Origin: Micromonospora sp. M71_S20
GTDB taxonomy: Bacteria; Actinomycetota; Actinomycetes; Mycobacteriales; Micromonosporaceae
DNA length: 64,000 nt
Assembly (NCBI RefSeq): GCF_003664255.1
Contig: NZ_RCCV01000001.1
Span: 2,976,001-3,040,000, forward strand
Direction of reading: 5' to 3'
Every line of letters starts with the position of its first letter. Position 1 is the stretch's first letter. The translations under genes were made by a program, and so were the position numbers. Shown piece by piece: positions 1 through 12,056 of the stretch. Under the pieces are notes generated by a model that saw nothing but the letters and a program-made list of their open reading frames with translations, was not told where the DNA came from and did no database searches.

Positions 1-2
1 CA

Positions 3-2066
3 CCGGCCCAGGTGACGGTCGAGCAGCCCGACGGCATCGGCGCGAACCTGCCTGACCAGGAGAGCGTCGTCCTGCACAACCAGGAGCGGCTGCCCTGGGG
101 CACGGTGCCCGGCGCGCTGGCGGAGTCGGTGCGCTGCTCGGTGGCGGTCGGGCCCGGCGCGGCCGTGGCCGCCGCCCGACCGTTCGGCCGCGTCGACCGG
201 TACGCGCCGGCGCTCCCGGCGGACCCGGCGGGCCTGCTCGGCTCCTGCGTGCTGAGCATCGTCGACCTCGGCACCGTCACCGGCGAGGATCCGGCGGCCC
301 GGGCCGCGGTCGCGCGCGAGGCCGACGCCCGCCTGGCCCGGGTGCTGGCAGCCCGGCCGCCCCGCTCGTTGGTGATCGTCGCCGGGGTGTCCGACACCGA
401 CGCCCCGTCCCGGCTGCACGTCGCCGTCGCCGACGGGCCGGGCTGGGAACGCGGGTGGCTCACCTCGGCCAGCACCGGCCGCGAGGGCTACCTGCAACTG
501 GTCGACCTCGCGCCGACCGCGCTCACCGCGCTGGGCCGGCCGATGCCGGAACGGCTCTTCCTCGGCCGGCCGGCCGAGTCGGTCGGCGGGCGGCCGGCGG
601 ACCTCGCCGCCGCGATCGCCGCGCCGGCGGACGCCGACCGGGAGGCGGCCGCCCAGCGCCGGGTGGCCGACTGGTTCTTCACCCTGCTGGCCGGCGCGCA
701 GGTGCTGCTGGCCGTGGCGGTGCTGCCGCTGCTGCGCCGGGCCCGCCGGCACGCCGGCCCGTACGGCCCGGAGCCGGTCTCGCGGCGGGTGGTGGCGGTC
801 GTGGAGCTGCTGCTGATCGCGGCGGCCCTCGCCGTCCCGGCCGCCCTGTTGGCCGACGCCGTGCCCTGGTGGCGCGGGGACCACGCGGGCGTCTACTTCG
901 CCGGGGTGACCGTGCTGCTGCTGGTCGCCGCGACCGCCGTGGTGCGGCTCGCGCCGGGGCACGCGAGCACCCTCGGCCCGCTCGGCGCGGTGGCCGGCCT
1001 GACCACGCTGGCCGTGGGGCTGGACGTGCTCACCGGCGCCCGCCTCCAGCTCAACGGGGTGGTCGGCTACTCCGCCCTGGAGGGCGGCCGGTACGCCGGG
1101 CTGGGCACCGTCGGGCTCGGGGTGTTCCTGGCCGGCTCCCTGCTGAGCGCGGGGTGGCTGGCCCAGCGGGTCCGCCGGTCCTGGCGGCCGCCCGTGATGG
1201 TGGCCGTCGGCGGCGCCGCCGTGCTGGTCGTCGGCAGCCCGTACCTGGGCTCCGACCCGATCGGCGCGATCGCGCTGACCGCCGGGCTGAGCGTCGCCGC
1301 GGCGATCAGCGCCGGTGGCTGGCTGACGATCAGCAGGCTGGCCTGGGCCACCATGGCCGGGCTCGCGCTCACCATCGGCTTCGCGGTGCTCGACCTGCGC
1401 CGGCCCGCCGCCGAGCGGGGCAGCCTCGGCCGGTTCCTGGCCGCCGTCGGCGACGGCACCGGCGGGCTCACCGTTCACCGCTCCAGCACGGCCAACTTCG
1501 AGACCCTGGTCAACAGCCCGCTGACGGTGCTGGCCCTGGCCGGTGCCCTGCTGGTCTGGTTCGCCCTGCTCCAGCCGTGGGGTGGGCTGATGCGGCTGTT
1601 CGGCATCTATCCGGCGATGCGGGCGGCGATGGCCGGCACCGCCGTCGCCGCGGTGATCGGCGGGGTGCTGGGCGGCGACGCCCTGGACGTGGCCGGCGCG
1701 GCCGCCGCCCTGGTGGTGCCGATGGCGGCGCTGGCCGCGCTCCGGGTGCTCGACCACTCCACCGACCGCACGCTGCCCGACGCGGGCCGCCCGCGCGACG
1801 AGGGGCCCGGCGGCTCGGGCGACGGCTCGGGCGGTGACGCCGGCGGGGGGCCGGACGGCGACGGCCCGGACCGGCCGGCACCGACCGGCGCGGGGTCGGG
1901 CGCCGCCCGTACCGCGGATGCGGGCGCGGGACCGGTCGCGGCACCGGCGCCCCCGGCCCCGCGCGCCCCGGGCCCGGCTCCCGGGGCGTCCGGGCCGACG
2001 GCCGGGACCGGCGCGGGGAAGCGCGCGCCGGCCGGCCGGGCATCGATCGAGGTCACCGCCACCTGA
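3..2066 (+). CDS. Polytopic membrane protein, C-terminal part (5' end outside window)
   Basis: The reading frame is open to the left edge, so the N-terminus is missing; the GTG at 12 is only the first possible start seen. About 685 residues remain. Roughly residues 1-200 are soluble and contain a segment like the alkaline-phosphatase-fold extracellular region found in actinobacterial proteins encoded upstream of pyrG. From about residue 220 to 575 there are about ten hydrophobic segments, the first at WFFTLLAGAQVLLAVAVLPL. The last 100 residues are a low-complexity Gly/Pro/Ala tail. It lies 151 bp upstream of pyrG on the same strand. The exact function is unknown to me; a cell-envelope or division role is a guess from the usual neighbourhood. 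I am sure it is a real gene from its coding bias and membrane pattern. Confidence 0.75.
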   Translation, partial: PAQVTVEQPDGIGANLPDQESVVLHNQERLPWGTVPGALAESVRCSVAVGPGAAVAAARPFGRVDRYAPALPADPAGLLGSCVLSIVDLGTVTGEDPAARAAVAREADARLARVLAARPPRSLVIVAGVSDTDAPSRLHVAVADGPGWERGWLTSASTGREGYLQLVDLAPTALTALGRPMPERLFLGRPAESVGGRPADLAAAIAAPADADREAAAQRRVADWFFTLLAGAQVLLAVAVLPLLRRARRHAGPYGPEPVSRRVVAVVELLLIAAALAVPAALLADAVPWWRGDHAGVYFAGVTVLLLVAATAVVRLAPGHASTLGPLGAVAGLTTLAVGLDVLTGARLQLNGVVGYSALEGGRYAGLGTVGLGVFLAGSLLSAGWLAQRVRRSWRPPVMVAVGGAAVLVVGSPYLGSDPIGAIALTAGLSVAAAISAGGWLTISRLAWATMAGLALTIGFAVLDLRRPAAERGSLGRFLAAVGDGTGGLTVHRSSTANFETLVNSPLTVLALAGALLVWFALLQPWGGLMRLFGIYPAMRAAMAGTAVAAVIGGVLGGDALDVAGAAAALVVPMAALAALRVLDHSTDRTLPDAGRPRDEGPGGSGDGSGGDAGGGPDGDGPDRPAPTGAGSGAARTADAGAGPVAAPAPPAPRAPGPAPGASGPTAGTGAGKRAPAGRASIEVTAT

Positions 2067-2169
2067 GTCGGGGGCGGCACGTCCCGCAGCCCGCTGCGGG
2101 TGCGCCCGGCGGGCGGGCCGGCAGAGGTGTTACCGTGGAATCCCGTGGATCGCGTGATCACTTGGCTGA

Positions 2170-4604
<2,435 letters not shown>

Positions 4605-4622
4605 GCCGGGGGAGAGAACGCG

Positions 4623-4655
4623 AAGGGGCCGTGCGGTACGTCCGCACGGCCCCTT
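4623..4655. terminator. Bidirectional rho-independent terminator
   Basis: A perfect 14-bp stem (4623-4636 pairing with 4642-4655) closes a 5-base loop. The arms start AAGGGG and end CCCCTT, so short T runs appear on both strands. It sits between the convergent Nudix gene and the TM2 gene and can serve both. Confidence 0.85.
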
Positions 4656-4672
4656 TCGTCGTTCCGGGTCGG

Positions 4673-4948
4673 TCAGTCGCGCAGCGGCCGGCCCTGCCCG
4701 TCGACGCCACCGTTGATCAGGATCAGGATGCCGTCGATGAAGCCCCAGAGGCCGCCGATGCCGCACGTCACGAGGGACACGATGAGCTGGATGACGCCGG
4801 TCTTGGTGTCGCCCATGTAGAAACGGCCGATGCCGAAGGTGCCCAGCACGATCTGCAGGACGCCCGCGACGACCTTGCTCTTGTCGGAGACACCCGACGG
4901 GTACCCGGGCTGGTTGGGGAAGCCGGGCTGGTAAGGAGGTGTGGTCAT
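4673..4948 (-). CDS. TM2-domain membrane protein
   Basis: Small 91-residue membrane protein. A Pro/Gln/Tyr-rich N-terminal tail (MTTPPYQPGFPNQPGYP) is followed by a TM2 domain: first hydrophobic helix VVAGVLQIVLGTFGIGRFYM, the characteristic GRFYMGD turn, then a second helix VIQLIVSLVTCGIGGLWGFI ending in a DGILIL motif. I chose the ATG at 4948 rather than the longer upstream frame because the upstream residues look non-coding and the protein then starts as family members do. The biochemical role of TM2 proteins in actinobacteria is not settled. It converges with pyrG-Nudix and shares their terminator. Confidence 0.85.
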   Translation of the reverse strand: MTTPPYQPGFPNQPGYPSGVSDKSKVVAGVLQIVLGTFGIGRFYMGDTKTGVIQLIVSLVTCGIGGLWGFIDGILILINGGVDGQGRPLRD

Positions 4949-5240
4949 GAGGCGACACCCTAGTGATCCACTCGTCTCCTGTCCGCAGCGGCACCCGAAG
5001 AGTGGGACGATAATGGATGAACACTGTCCTGACGGCTGAGGTGCGGGTCCCACCGCCGGCCCGGTTCACGCCTGACACATCGTCAGCGGGTGCGGGCACC
5101 GGATGTCACTGTGCTGCCTCTTCGGGGGCGGCGACGCGCCTAGACTGCCGCCGGCGGGACCGGTGGACCGCGGCGGCAAAGGGGCCGTCGTGGCACCGCG
5201 CAGTCGGGGGAGCGCAGCCCCGAAGAGAGGTGTCTGCATC

Positions 5241-6356
5241 GTGAAGGTCGGAATCCCACGCGAGGTCAAGAACCACGAGTACCGCGTGGCGATCACGCCG
5301 GCGGGCGTCAACGAGTTCGTCCGCAGCGGTCACCAGGTCTTCGTCGAGTCCGGCGCCGGCGTCGGGTCCAGCATCGGCGACGACGAGTTCGTCGCCGCCG
5401 GGGCCAAGATCCTGGCCACCGCCGACGAGGTGTGGGAGACCGCCGAGCTGGTGCTCAAGGTCAAGGAGCCGATCGCCGAGGAGTACCACCGGATGCGCGA
5501 GGGGCAGGTGCTCTTCACCTACCTGCACCTGGCCGCCTCGAAGGCCTGCACGGACGCGCTGGTCGACCGCAAGGTCACCGGCATCGCGTACGAGACCGTC
5601 GAGCTGCCCGACCGGTCGCTGCCGCTGCTCGCCCCGATGTCCGAGGTGGCCGGTCGCCTCGCCCCGCAGGTGGGCGCCTACCACCTCCAGCGGCAGGGCG
5701 GCGGGCGCGGCATCCTGATGGGCGGCGTCTCCGGCGTCTACGCCGCGAAGACCGTGGTCATCGGCGCCGGTGTCTCCGGCATGAACGCCGCCGCGATCGC
5801 GCTCGGCCTCCAGGCCGAGGTGCTGCTGCTCGACAAGAACGTGGCCCGGCTGCGCCAGGCCGACGCCATCTACCGCGGCCACCTCCAGACGGTCGCCTCC
5901 AACGCGTACGAGATCGAGCGGGCCGTGCTGGACGCGGACCTGGTCATCGGCGCGGTGCTGGTGCCCGGCGCGAAGGCCCCGACCCTGATCTCCAACGAGC
6001 TGGTCTCCCGGATGAAGCCGGGCAGCGTGCTGGTCGACATCTCCATCGACCAGGGCGGCTGCTTCGAGGACTCGCGTCCCACCACCCACGCCGAGCCGAC
6101 CTACCAGGTGCACGACTCGATCTTCTACTGCGTGGCGAACATGCCGGGCGCGGTGCCGCACACCAGCACCTACGCGCTGACCAACGTCACCCTGCCGTAC
6201 GCGCTGGAGCTGGCCAACCACGGCTGGCGGGAGGCGCTGCGTCGCGACCCGGCGCTGGCGCTCGGCCTGAACACCCACGACGGGCAGGTCACCTACGGCC
6301 CGGTCGCCGAGGCGCACGGCATGGCGACCCTCGCGCTGGCCGACGCGCTGGCCTGA
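5241..6356 (+). CDS. ald: Alanine dehydrogenase
   Basis: Catalyses reversible oxidative deamination of L-alanine to pyruvate with NAD+, linking alanine catabolism to carbon and nitrogen balance. The protein is 371 residues, the family's normal length. It starts [20 protein letters not shown], containing the substrate-site arginine and lysine region. Further in are [14 protein letters not shown] and the Rossmann nucleotide motif [13 protein letters not shown]. The GTG at 5241 is preceded by AGAGGTG, a good Shine-Dalgarno; the frame is open further upstream to 5103 but that extension does not resemble the family. It stands alone behind a 290-base non-coding gap, so it probably has its own promoter. 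Confidence 0.96.
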   Translation: MKVGIPREVKNHEYRVAITPAGVNEFVRSGHQVFVESGAGVGSSIGDDEFVAAGAKILATADEVWETAELVLKVKEPIAEEYHRMREGQVLFTYLHLAASKACTDALVDRKVTGIAYETVELPDRSLPLLAPMSEVAGRLAPQVGAYHLQRQGGGRGILMGGVSGVYAAKTVVIGAGVSGMNAAAIALGLQAEVLLLDKNVARLRQADAIYRGHLQTVASNAYEIERAVLDADLVIGAVLVPGAKAPTLISNELVSRMKPGSVLVDISIDQGGCFEDSRPTTHAEPTYQVHDSIFYCVANMPGAVPHTSTYALTNVTLPYALELANHGWREALRRDPALALGLNTHDGQVTYGPVAEAHGMATLALADALA

Positions 6357-6400
6357 GGGGTGGCGGGCTGACCGGCACACCGGACGGGGCCGGCGCGGGC

Positions 6401-7360
6401 GTGGAGCCCGCGCCGGCCCTGCGTCGTGCCGTGCGCGGCTACCTCGACCACCTCACCGTCGAACGGGGACTGTCGGCGAACACGCTGTCGTCGTACCGTC
6501 GGGACCTGGAGCGCTACCTGGCCACCCTGGCGGCGGCCGGCGTGCCGGACCTGGCCGCCGTGGGCCCGGGGCAGGTCGAGGCGCACCTGGCCCGGCTGCG
6601 CGCCGGCGATGAGGAGCACCCGCCGCTCGCGGTCTCCTCCGCCGCGCGGGCGGCCAGCGCGGTGCGCGGCCTGCACCGGTTCGCGCTGCGCGAGGGGCTG
6701 GCCGGCGCCGACCCGAGCCGGGACGTCCGCCCGCCCACGCCGCCACGCCGGCTGCCCCGCGCGCTGCCGGTCGACGCCGTGGTGCGGCTGCTGGAGACCG
6801 CGGGGTCGGTGACCGCCGCCGGCGATCAGGCGCCGCTCGCGCTGCGCGACCGGGCGCTGCTGGAGTTCCTGTACGGCACCGGGGCGCGGATCTCCGAGGC
6901 GGTCGGCGCCGCCGTGGACGACCTGGACGTCGACGAGGGCACCGTGCTGCTGCGTGGCAAGGGCGGCCGCACCCGGCTCGTTCCGATCGGGGGGTACGCC
7001 GTCGAGGCGGTGCGGGCCTGGCTGGTGCGGGCCCGGCCCGGGCTCGCCGCCGCCGGCCGGGGCACCCCGGCGGTCTTCCTCAACGCCCGCGGCGGCGCGC
7101 TGACCCGGCAGGGCGCCTGGACGATCCTGCGTCGCGCCGCCGAGCGGGCCGGGCTGCCGGTGGACGGCCCGGAGGCGGTCTCCCCGCACACCCTGCGCCA
7201 CTCCTACGCCACCCACCTGCTCGACGGGGGCGCGGACGTACGGGTGGTGCAGGAACTGCTCGGCCACGCCTCGGTGACCACCACCCAGGTCTACACCCTG
7301 GTCACGGTCGAGCGGCTGCGCGAGGTGTACGCCACCGCCCATCCCCGGGCGCGGGGTTGA
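6401..7360 (+). CDS. xerD: Tyrosine recombinase XerD
   Basis: Site-specific recombinase that, with XerC, resolves chromosome dimers at dif near the division septum. The N-terminal SAM-like DNA-binding domain (about 1-100) contains [20 protein letters not shown]. The catalytic domain holds the first arginine in [12 protein letters not shown], the lysine in [25 protein letters not shown] with the HxxR pair, and [14 protein letters not shown] with the second histidine-position residue and nucleophilic tyrosine. Length is about 319 residues. The start is uncertain: GTG at 6401 is used because it fits family N-termini; there is no ATG upstream in frame. It follows ald by 44 bases and precedes the parA-scpAB segregation genes, a common actinobacterial order. 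Confidence 0.93.
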   Translation: MEPAPALRRAVRGYLDHLTVERGLSANTLSSYRRDLERYLATLAAAGVPDLAAVGPGQVEAHLARLRAGDEEHPPLAVSSAARAASAVRGLHRFALREGLAGADPSRDVRPPTPPRRLPRALPVDAVVRLLETAGSVTAAGDQAPLALRDRALLEFLYGTGARISEAVGAAVDDLDVDEGTVLLRGKGGRTRLVPIGGYAVEAVRAWLVRARPGLAAAGRGTPAVFLNARGGALTRQGAWTILRRAAERAGLPVDGPEAVSPHTLRHSYATHLLDGGADVRVVQELLGHASVTTTQVYTLVTVERLREVYATAHPRARG

Positions 7361-7667
7361 CCCCGCCCGGCCCTCGCCCGGGCGGAGGGGCGACCGCCGG
7401 CCGCCCCGCTCCGGTGGCCGCCGGCCGGTTCGCGCGGCGCGACGGCGCCCGGGGCGGTGTGCGGTGTACGCCGCCGACGGCTGGCCTGGTCGGCGGGGCG
7501 GCGACACGCCGAGCGGGTGCGACCGGGCCGCCGGGCGGTGGCGTACAGTCGGCATCGGCGCGGACCTCCTGGGGCGATGGTGATGCGGACCGGGGTGCGC
7601 AGCGGCGCCGCGAAGGACGTCGGACGGCTCCGACGCCGGGTGGTCGTCGGGAGGGGGCAACGAGCAC
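7361..7667. other. Intergenic region between xerD and parA
   Basis: 307 bases without a supported gene. The sequence is very GC-rich. The only element I would point to is the purine-rich stretch GGGAGGGGG just before the parA start, its ribosome binding site. The promoter of the parA-scpAB run presumably lies here, but I cannot place it. Confidence 0.5.
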
Positions 7668-8591
7668 ATGGCTGGCAACGGTGACCGTGCCGAGACCTGG
7701 ACGTCGGAGCTCCGCGAGCAGCAGGCCACGCTCGGGGCGGATCTCGGTCCGGCGGATCCGGCGGCATACACGATGCGTAAGCCGATTCCCGAGCCGATGC
7801 CGACCGATCGGCACGGCCCGGCCCGGATCATCGCGATGGCCAACCAGAAGGGTGGCGTGGGCAAGACCACCACGACCATCAACCTGGGCGCCGCGCTGGC
7901 CGAGTACGGCCGCAAGGTGCTCCTTGTCGACTTCGACCCGCAGGGCGCCCTCTCGGTCGGGCTGGGGGTCAACCCGCACAACCTCGACCTGTCGGTCTAC
8001 AACCTGCTCATGCAGGACGACGTCACCGCCGAGGACGTCCTGATCAAGACCGACGTGGCGGGGCTGCACCTGCTGCCGGCCAACATCGACCTCTCCGCGG
8101 CCGAGATCCAGCTGGTCAACGAGGTCGCCCGGGAGATGGCCCTGGCCCGCGTGCTCCGCTCGGTCCGCAAGGAGTACGACTACATCCTGATCGACTGCCA
8201 GCCCTCGCTGGGCCTGCTGGCGATCAACGCGCTGACCGTGGCGCACGGCGTGCTCATCCCGCTGGAGTGCGAGTTCTTCAGCCTGCGCGGGGTGGCCCTG
8301 CTGCTCGACACCATCGACAAGGTGCGCGAGCGGCTCAACTTCGACCTGGAGCTCGAGGGCATCCTCGCGACCATGTACGACAGCCGCACCACCCACTGCC
8401 GCCAGGTGCTCCAGCGGGTGGTGGAGGCGTTCGGCGACAAGGTCTACCAGACGGTGATCACCAAGACCGTCAAGTTCCCCGAGTCCACCGTCGCCGGTGC
8501 CCCGATCACCACGCTCGACCCGGCCTCGTCCGGTGCCCGCAACTACCGCCAGCTGGCCCGCGAGGTGATCGCCGCCCAGGCCGAGCGGTAG
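7668..8591 (+). CDS. ParA/Soj-family chromosome partitioning ATPase
   Basis: Walker-type ATPase of the ParA family, expected to bind nucleoid DNA and help move or organise chromosomal cargo. The 307-residue protein has an N-terminal extension of about 50 residues before IIAMANQKGGVGKTTTTIN, which carries the deviant Walker A motif with both signature lysines. LLVDFDPQGALSVGLG is the Walker A' region and DYILIDCQPSLGLLAINAL the Walker B region. The ATG at 7668 has a GGGAGGGGG ribosome site about 10 bases upstream. This is the second, non-oriC-linked ParA typically encoded beside scpAB in actinobacteria, which suggests work with the condensin-like SMC-ScpAB complex; that link is inferred from context. 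Confidence 0.93.
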   Translation: MAGNGDRAETWTSELREQQATLGADLGPADPAAYTMRKPIPEPMPTDRHGPARIIAMANQKGGVGKTTTTINLGAALAEYGRKVLLVDFDPQGALSVGLGVNPHNLDLSVYNLLMQDDVTAEDVLIKTDVAGLHLLPANIDLSAAEIQLVNEVAREMALARVLRSVRKEYDYILIDCQPSLGLLAINALTVAHGVLIPLECEFFSLRGVALLLDTIDKVRERLNFDLELEGILATMYDSRTTHCRQVLQRVVEAFGDKVYQTVITKTVKFPESTVAGAPITTLDPASSGARNYRQLAREVIAAQAER

Positions 8592-8644
8592 ACGGCGATG
8601 CACCTTCGCGCCGACCCGGCCGGGGCGTGGACTACGGTCTTCCG

Positions 8645-9598
8645 GTGACCGCGCCACCCCTCGACCCTCCGACGACGCCGGAGCAGCCGCCCGTACGGGC
8701 CGCCGAGGCCGTCGCCGAGGTGCCGACGGACCCGGCCGGCGTGCCCGAAGCGGCGGAGAGCGCCGGGTTCACCGTCCGGCTGGCGAACTTCACCGGCCCG
8801 TTCGACCTGCTGCTCCAGCTGATCGGCAAGCACAAGCTCGACGTGACCGAGGTGGCCCTGCACCGGGTCACCGACGAGTTCATCGCCTACATCCGGGCGA
8901 TGGGCGACCAGTGGGACCTGGACGAGGCCAGCGAGTTCCTGCTCATCGCCGCGACCCTGCTCGACCTGAAGGCGGCCCGGCTGCTGCCCGCCGCCGAGGT
9001 CGAGGACGAGGAGGACCTGGCGCTGCTGGAGGCGCGGGACCTGCTCTTCGCCCGGCTGTTGCAGTACAAGGCGTACAAGGAGGCGGCGGCGCACATCGCC
9101 GCGCTGGAGGAGGTCGGCGGCCGGCGCTACCCGCGCGCGGTCACGCTGGAGGCCCGGTACGCCGACGCGCTGCCCGACCTCGTGCTCGGCATCGGCCCGG
9201 AGCGGTTGCTGAAGCTGGCGGTCAGGGCGATGACGCCGAAGCCGGTGCCCGAGGTCTCCATCGCCCACGTGCACATGGTCCGGGTCAGCGTTCGGGAGCA
9301 CGCGGGCATCCTCACCGAGCGGCTGCGCCGCGCCGGCACGGCCACCTTCTCGCTGCTCTGCGCCGACTGCGAGGCCACCCTGGAGGTGGTGGCCCGGTTC
9401 CTGGCCCTGCTGGAGCTCTACCGGGAGGGCCTGGTCGCCTTCGTCCAGGAGCAGGCCCTGGAGGAGTTGACCGTACGCTGGACCGGTCCCGCCGAGGGCG
9501 GCCCCGACCTGCACGTCGACGAGTACGCCGGCACCCCGCCCGAGCCCGCCGAGGCGGCCGGGGGACCGGACGGGAACCAGGGAGGAGTAGAGGGATGA
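8645..9598 (+). CDS. scpA: Segregation and condensation protein A
   Basis: Kleisin subunit of the SMC-ScpA-ScpB condensin, bridging the SMC heads to compact and segregate the chromosome. The 317-residue protein begins with a disordered 40-residue tail. The kleisin N-terminal domain follows, containing GFTVRLANFTGPFDLLLQLI and KHKLDVTEVALHRVTDEFI. A charged linker (EVEDEEDLALLEARDLLF) and a C-terminal winged-helix region that should contact the SMC head complete the protein. The GTG at 8645 is the best start; an in-frame GTG at 8627 is possible. Its stop overlaps the scpB start as ATGA, so the two are translationally coupled. Confidence 0.95.
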   Translation: MTAPPLDPPTTPEQPPVRAAEAVAEVPTDPAGVPEAAESAGFTVRLANFTGPFDLLLQLIGKHKLDVTEVALHRVTDEFIAYIRAMGDQWDLDEASEFLLIAATLLDLKAARLLPAAEVEDEEDLALLEARDLLFARLLQYKAYKEAAAHIAALEEVGGRRYPRAVTLEARYADALPDLVLGIGPERLLKLAVRAMTPKPVPEVSIAHVHMVRVSVREHAGILTERLRRAGTATFSLLCADCEATLEVVARFLALLELYREGLVAFVQEQALEELTVRWTGPAEGGPDLHVDEYAGTPPEPAEAAGGPDGNQGGVEG

Positions 9599-10461
9599 GC
9601 AGCGACGAGCGCCGGGACTCCCTGGCCGACCAGGCCGCCGCCTGGGTGCCGCCCTGGCAGCGCCCCACGGCCCCTTCCGCAGCTCCCGAAACCAGAGATC
9701 CTGTTATCTCCACGCCCACGGAGGGGCCTGAACCTACCGAGATCTCTGGAGCTGCTGAGGGTGCGGCAGAGCCTGCGGTGGCGGACGCTCCTGCGGAGGC
9801 CGGCGGGTCCGGGGAGGCTGGCGGCGGGGAGGGTAAGGGCCCTCGGGGCGTATCGGCGAAGGCTGCTGCGGGGCGACGGCGGGCGGCACCGGCACCCGAG
9901 CCGGCGCCGGAACTCGACGACGCGGAGCTGCGCGGGGCGCTGGAGGCGATCCTGCTGGTGGTGGACGAGCCGGTCAGCGAGCTGGTCCTCGCCCAGGTGC
10001 TGGAGCAGCCCGCCGAGCGGATCGGGCCGATGCTGGACGAGATCGCCGCCGGCTACACGGCCGCCGGACACGGCTTCGAGCTGCGCCGGGCCGCGGGTGG
10101 CTGGCGTCTCTACACCAGGCCGGAATACGCCACCTATGTTGAGCGGTTCGTACTGGACGGGCAGTCCGTGCGGCTGACCCAGGCCGCGCTGGAGACACTG
10201 GCCGTGGTCGCCTACAAGCAGCCCGTCACCCGGGGGCGGATCTCCGCCATCCGGGGTGTCAACTGCGACGGGGTGATCCGTACCCTGGTCTCCCGCGGGT
10301 TGGTCGAGGAGTGCGGCACCGAACCGGACAGCGGGGCGTTCCTCTACCGGACCACCACGATGTTCCTGGAGAAGCTCGGGCTGAACAGCGTCGACGACCT
10401 CCCGCCGCTGGCCCCGTTCCTTCCCGACGACGTAGAAGAGCTTGCCGATGCCACGCGATGA
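9595..10461 (+). CDS. scpB: Segregation and condensation protein B
   Basis: Partner of ScpA in the SMC condensin complex. The 288-residue protein has a long acidic, Pro/Ala/Gly-rich N-terminal tail (about 1-105). Two winged-helix domains follow, starting LRGALEAILLVVDEPVSELV and including RLTQAALETLAVVAYKQPVT and ISAIRGVNCDGVIRTLVSRG, the signature ScpB segments. The tail is longer than in Firmicutes homologues but common in actinobacteria. The ATG overlaps the scpA stop by four bases and has GGAGGAG 8 bases upstream. The 3' end runs past the start of rluB by 14 bases, so scpA-scpB-rluB form a coupled run. Confidence 0.95.
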   Translation: MSSDERRDSLADQAAAWVPPWQRPTAPSAAPETRDPVISTPTEGPEPTEISGAAEGAAEPAVADAPAEAGGSGEAGGGEGKGPRGVSAKAAAGRRRAAPAPEPAPELDDAELRGALEAILLVVDEPVSELVLAQVLEQPAERIGPMLDEIAAGYTAAGHGFELRRAAGGWRLYTRPEYATYVERFVLDGQSVRLTQAALETLAVVAYKQPVTRGRISAIRGVNCDGVIRTLVSRGLVEECGTEPDSGAFLYRTTTMFLEKLGLNSVDDLPPLAPFLPDDVEELADATR

Positions 10462-11218
10462 CCGCACGCCCCGCCCCGACGCGCCCGCCTTCGAGGGGGC
10501 CGAGCGCCTGCAGAAGGTGCTGGCCGCCGCCGGCGTGGGCTCCCGGCGCGCCTGCGAGGACCTGATCTTCCGCCGCCGGGTCACCGTCGACGGCCGGGTC
10601 GCCCAGCTCGGCGACAAGGTCGACCCCGCCACGGCCGTGATCCACGTCGACGGCGAGCGCCTCGTCGCCGACACCCGACTGGTCTACCTGGCCATGAACA
10701 AGCCCCGAGGGGTCGTCTCCACCATGGCCGACGAGAAGGGCCGCACGGCGCTCGCCGACTTCCTCGGCAACCGGGTGGAGCAGCGGGTCTACCACGTCGG
10801 GCGGCTCGACGCCGACAGCGAGGGCCTGCTGCTGCTCACCAACGACGGCACCCTCGCCCACAAGCTGATGCACCCGTCGTACGGGGTGCAGAAGACTTAC
10901 CTCTGCGAGGTGTCCGGGCCGATCCCGCGCAACCTCGGCAAGCGGCTGATGGCCGGCGTGGAGCTCGAGGACGGGCCGGCGAAGGTCGACTCCTTCCGGG
11001 TGGTGGACACGCTGGGACGGACCGCCCAGGTGGAGCTGAGCCTGCACGAGGGGCGCAAGCACATCGTCCGCCGCCTGCTCGGCGAGGCGGGCCATCCGGT
11101 GAGCCGGCTGGTACGTACCGCGATCGGGCCGATCCGGCTGGGCGACCTGCGAGCCGGGCGGACGCGGCGGCTGACCAACGCGGAGGTCGCCGCCCTGTTC
11201 AAGGCCGTGGGTGACTGA
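10448..11218 (+). CDS. rluB: 23S rRNA pseudouridine synthase, RluB family
   Basis: Converts a uridine in 23S rRNA helix 90 to pseudouridine. The 256-residue protein starts with an S4-like RNA-binding domain (ERLQKVLAAAGVGSRRACED), followed by the RsuA/RluB catalytic domain with YLAMNKPRGVVSTM and the catalytic-aspartate motif YHVGRLDADSEGLLLLTNDG. The C-terminal part has ELSLHEGRKHIVRRLLGEAG, the conserved EGRKHQVRR-type element. The ATG at 10448 lies inside the end of scpB with GAAGAG upstream; a TTG at 10442 is an alternative. The exact target (RluB rather than RluE/F) is inferred from the scpAB neighbourhood. Confidence 0.92.
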   Translation: MPRDDRTPRPDAPAFEGAERLQKVLAAAGVGSRRACEDLIFRRRVTVDGRVAQLGDKVDPATAVIHVDGERLVADTRLVYLAMNKPRGVVSTMADEKGRTALADFLGNRVEQRVYHVGRLDADSEGLLLLTNDGTLAHKLMHPSYGVQKTYLCEVSGPIPRNLGKRLMAGVELEDGPAKVDSFRVVDTLGRTAQVELSLHEGRKHIVRRLLGEAGHPVSRLVRTAIGPIRLGDLRAGRTRRLTNAEVAALFKAVGD

Positions 11219-11375
11219 CCCCCGAGTTCGGGGTACGGCTGCCGGTAGGCTCCCTGGCGGCCCGGCGCCGGCGGCGCCCGTCGGGCGGCGCGACGCCGGG
11301 CATCATTGAGAACGTTTGGACAACCGCTCGCGGCACATCCGGTGTTTCGTGAGGTACGGGCTGAGGAGGACGACG

Positions 11376-12056
11376 GTGGAGGAAAACGAACGGGCCGGGC
11401 GATGTGTGGTCGCTGTGGACGGACCGTCCGGTTCGGGTAAGTCCACCGTCTCGCGGCGGCTCGCCGTCGGCATCGGTGCCCGCTATCTCGACACCGGCGC
11501 AATGTACCGCGCCATCACCTGGGCGGTGCTGCGCTCGGGGGTCGACCTGACCGACGCCGAGTCGGTGGCCAAGGTCGCCGGCGAGGTGGACCTGCGCATC
11601 GGCACCGACCCCCAGGGGTACGGCGTGACCGCCGACGGCGTGAACGTCGACGCCGAGATCCGCGGGCCGGAGGTGACCGGGGCGGTCTCCGCCGTGGCCG
11701 CCGTGCCGGCGGTGCGCGCGCTGCTGGTCACCCGGCAGCAGGAGATGATCACCAACGCCGGCCGGATCGTGGTCGAAGGCCGCGACATCGGGTCCGTGGT
11801 GGCCCCGGACGCCGACCTGAAGGTCTACCTCACCGCCTCCGAGGCGGCCCGGGCCGCCCGACGCAGCGCCGAGGACGCCACCGACGTGGCGGCGACGGCG
11901 GCCGACCTGGCCCGGCGGGACCGGCTCGACTCGACGCGCAAGGCCGACCCGCTGACCCAGGCCGCCGACGCCGTGGTGCTGGACACCACCGAGTTGGGCA
12001 TCGACGAGGTCGTCGGGCGCCTGCGCGACCTGCTGACCGATCGGGGAGTGGCATGA
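11376..12056 (+). CDS. cmk: Cytidylate kinase
   Basis: Phosphorylates CMP and dCMP with ATP, recycling pyrimidine nucleotides. The 226-residue protein has the P-loop [20 protein letters not shown], the substrate-region [15 protein letters not shown] and the [20 protein letters not shown] segment typical of bacterial CMP kinases. I chose the GTG at 11376, which follows GAGGAGGA by five bases, over an ATG-like start 60 bases upstream lacking a ribosome site. The stop and the der start overlap as ATGA. The cmk-der pair is a classic conserved neighbourhood. Confidence 0.96.
   Translation: MEENERAGRCVVAVDGPSGSGKSTVSRRLAVGIGARYLDTGAMYRAITWAVLRSGVDLTDAESVAKVAGEVDLRIGTDPQGYGVTADGVNVDAEIRGPEVTGAVSAVAAVPAVRALLVTRQQEMITNAGRIVVEGRDIGSVVAPDADLKVYLTASEAARAARRSAEDATDVAATAADLARRDRLDSTRKADPLTQAADAVVLDTTELGIDEVVGRLRDLLTDRGVA

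Noticed and set aside
5103..5240. N-terminal extension of ald
   Set aside because: The extension does not resemble alanine dehydrogenases, and the GTG at 5241 has the ribosome site and the canonical N-terminus.
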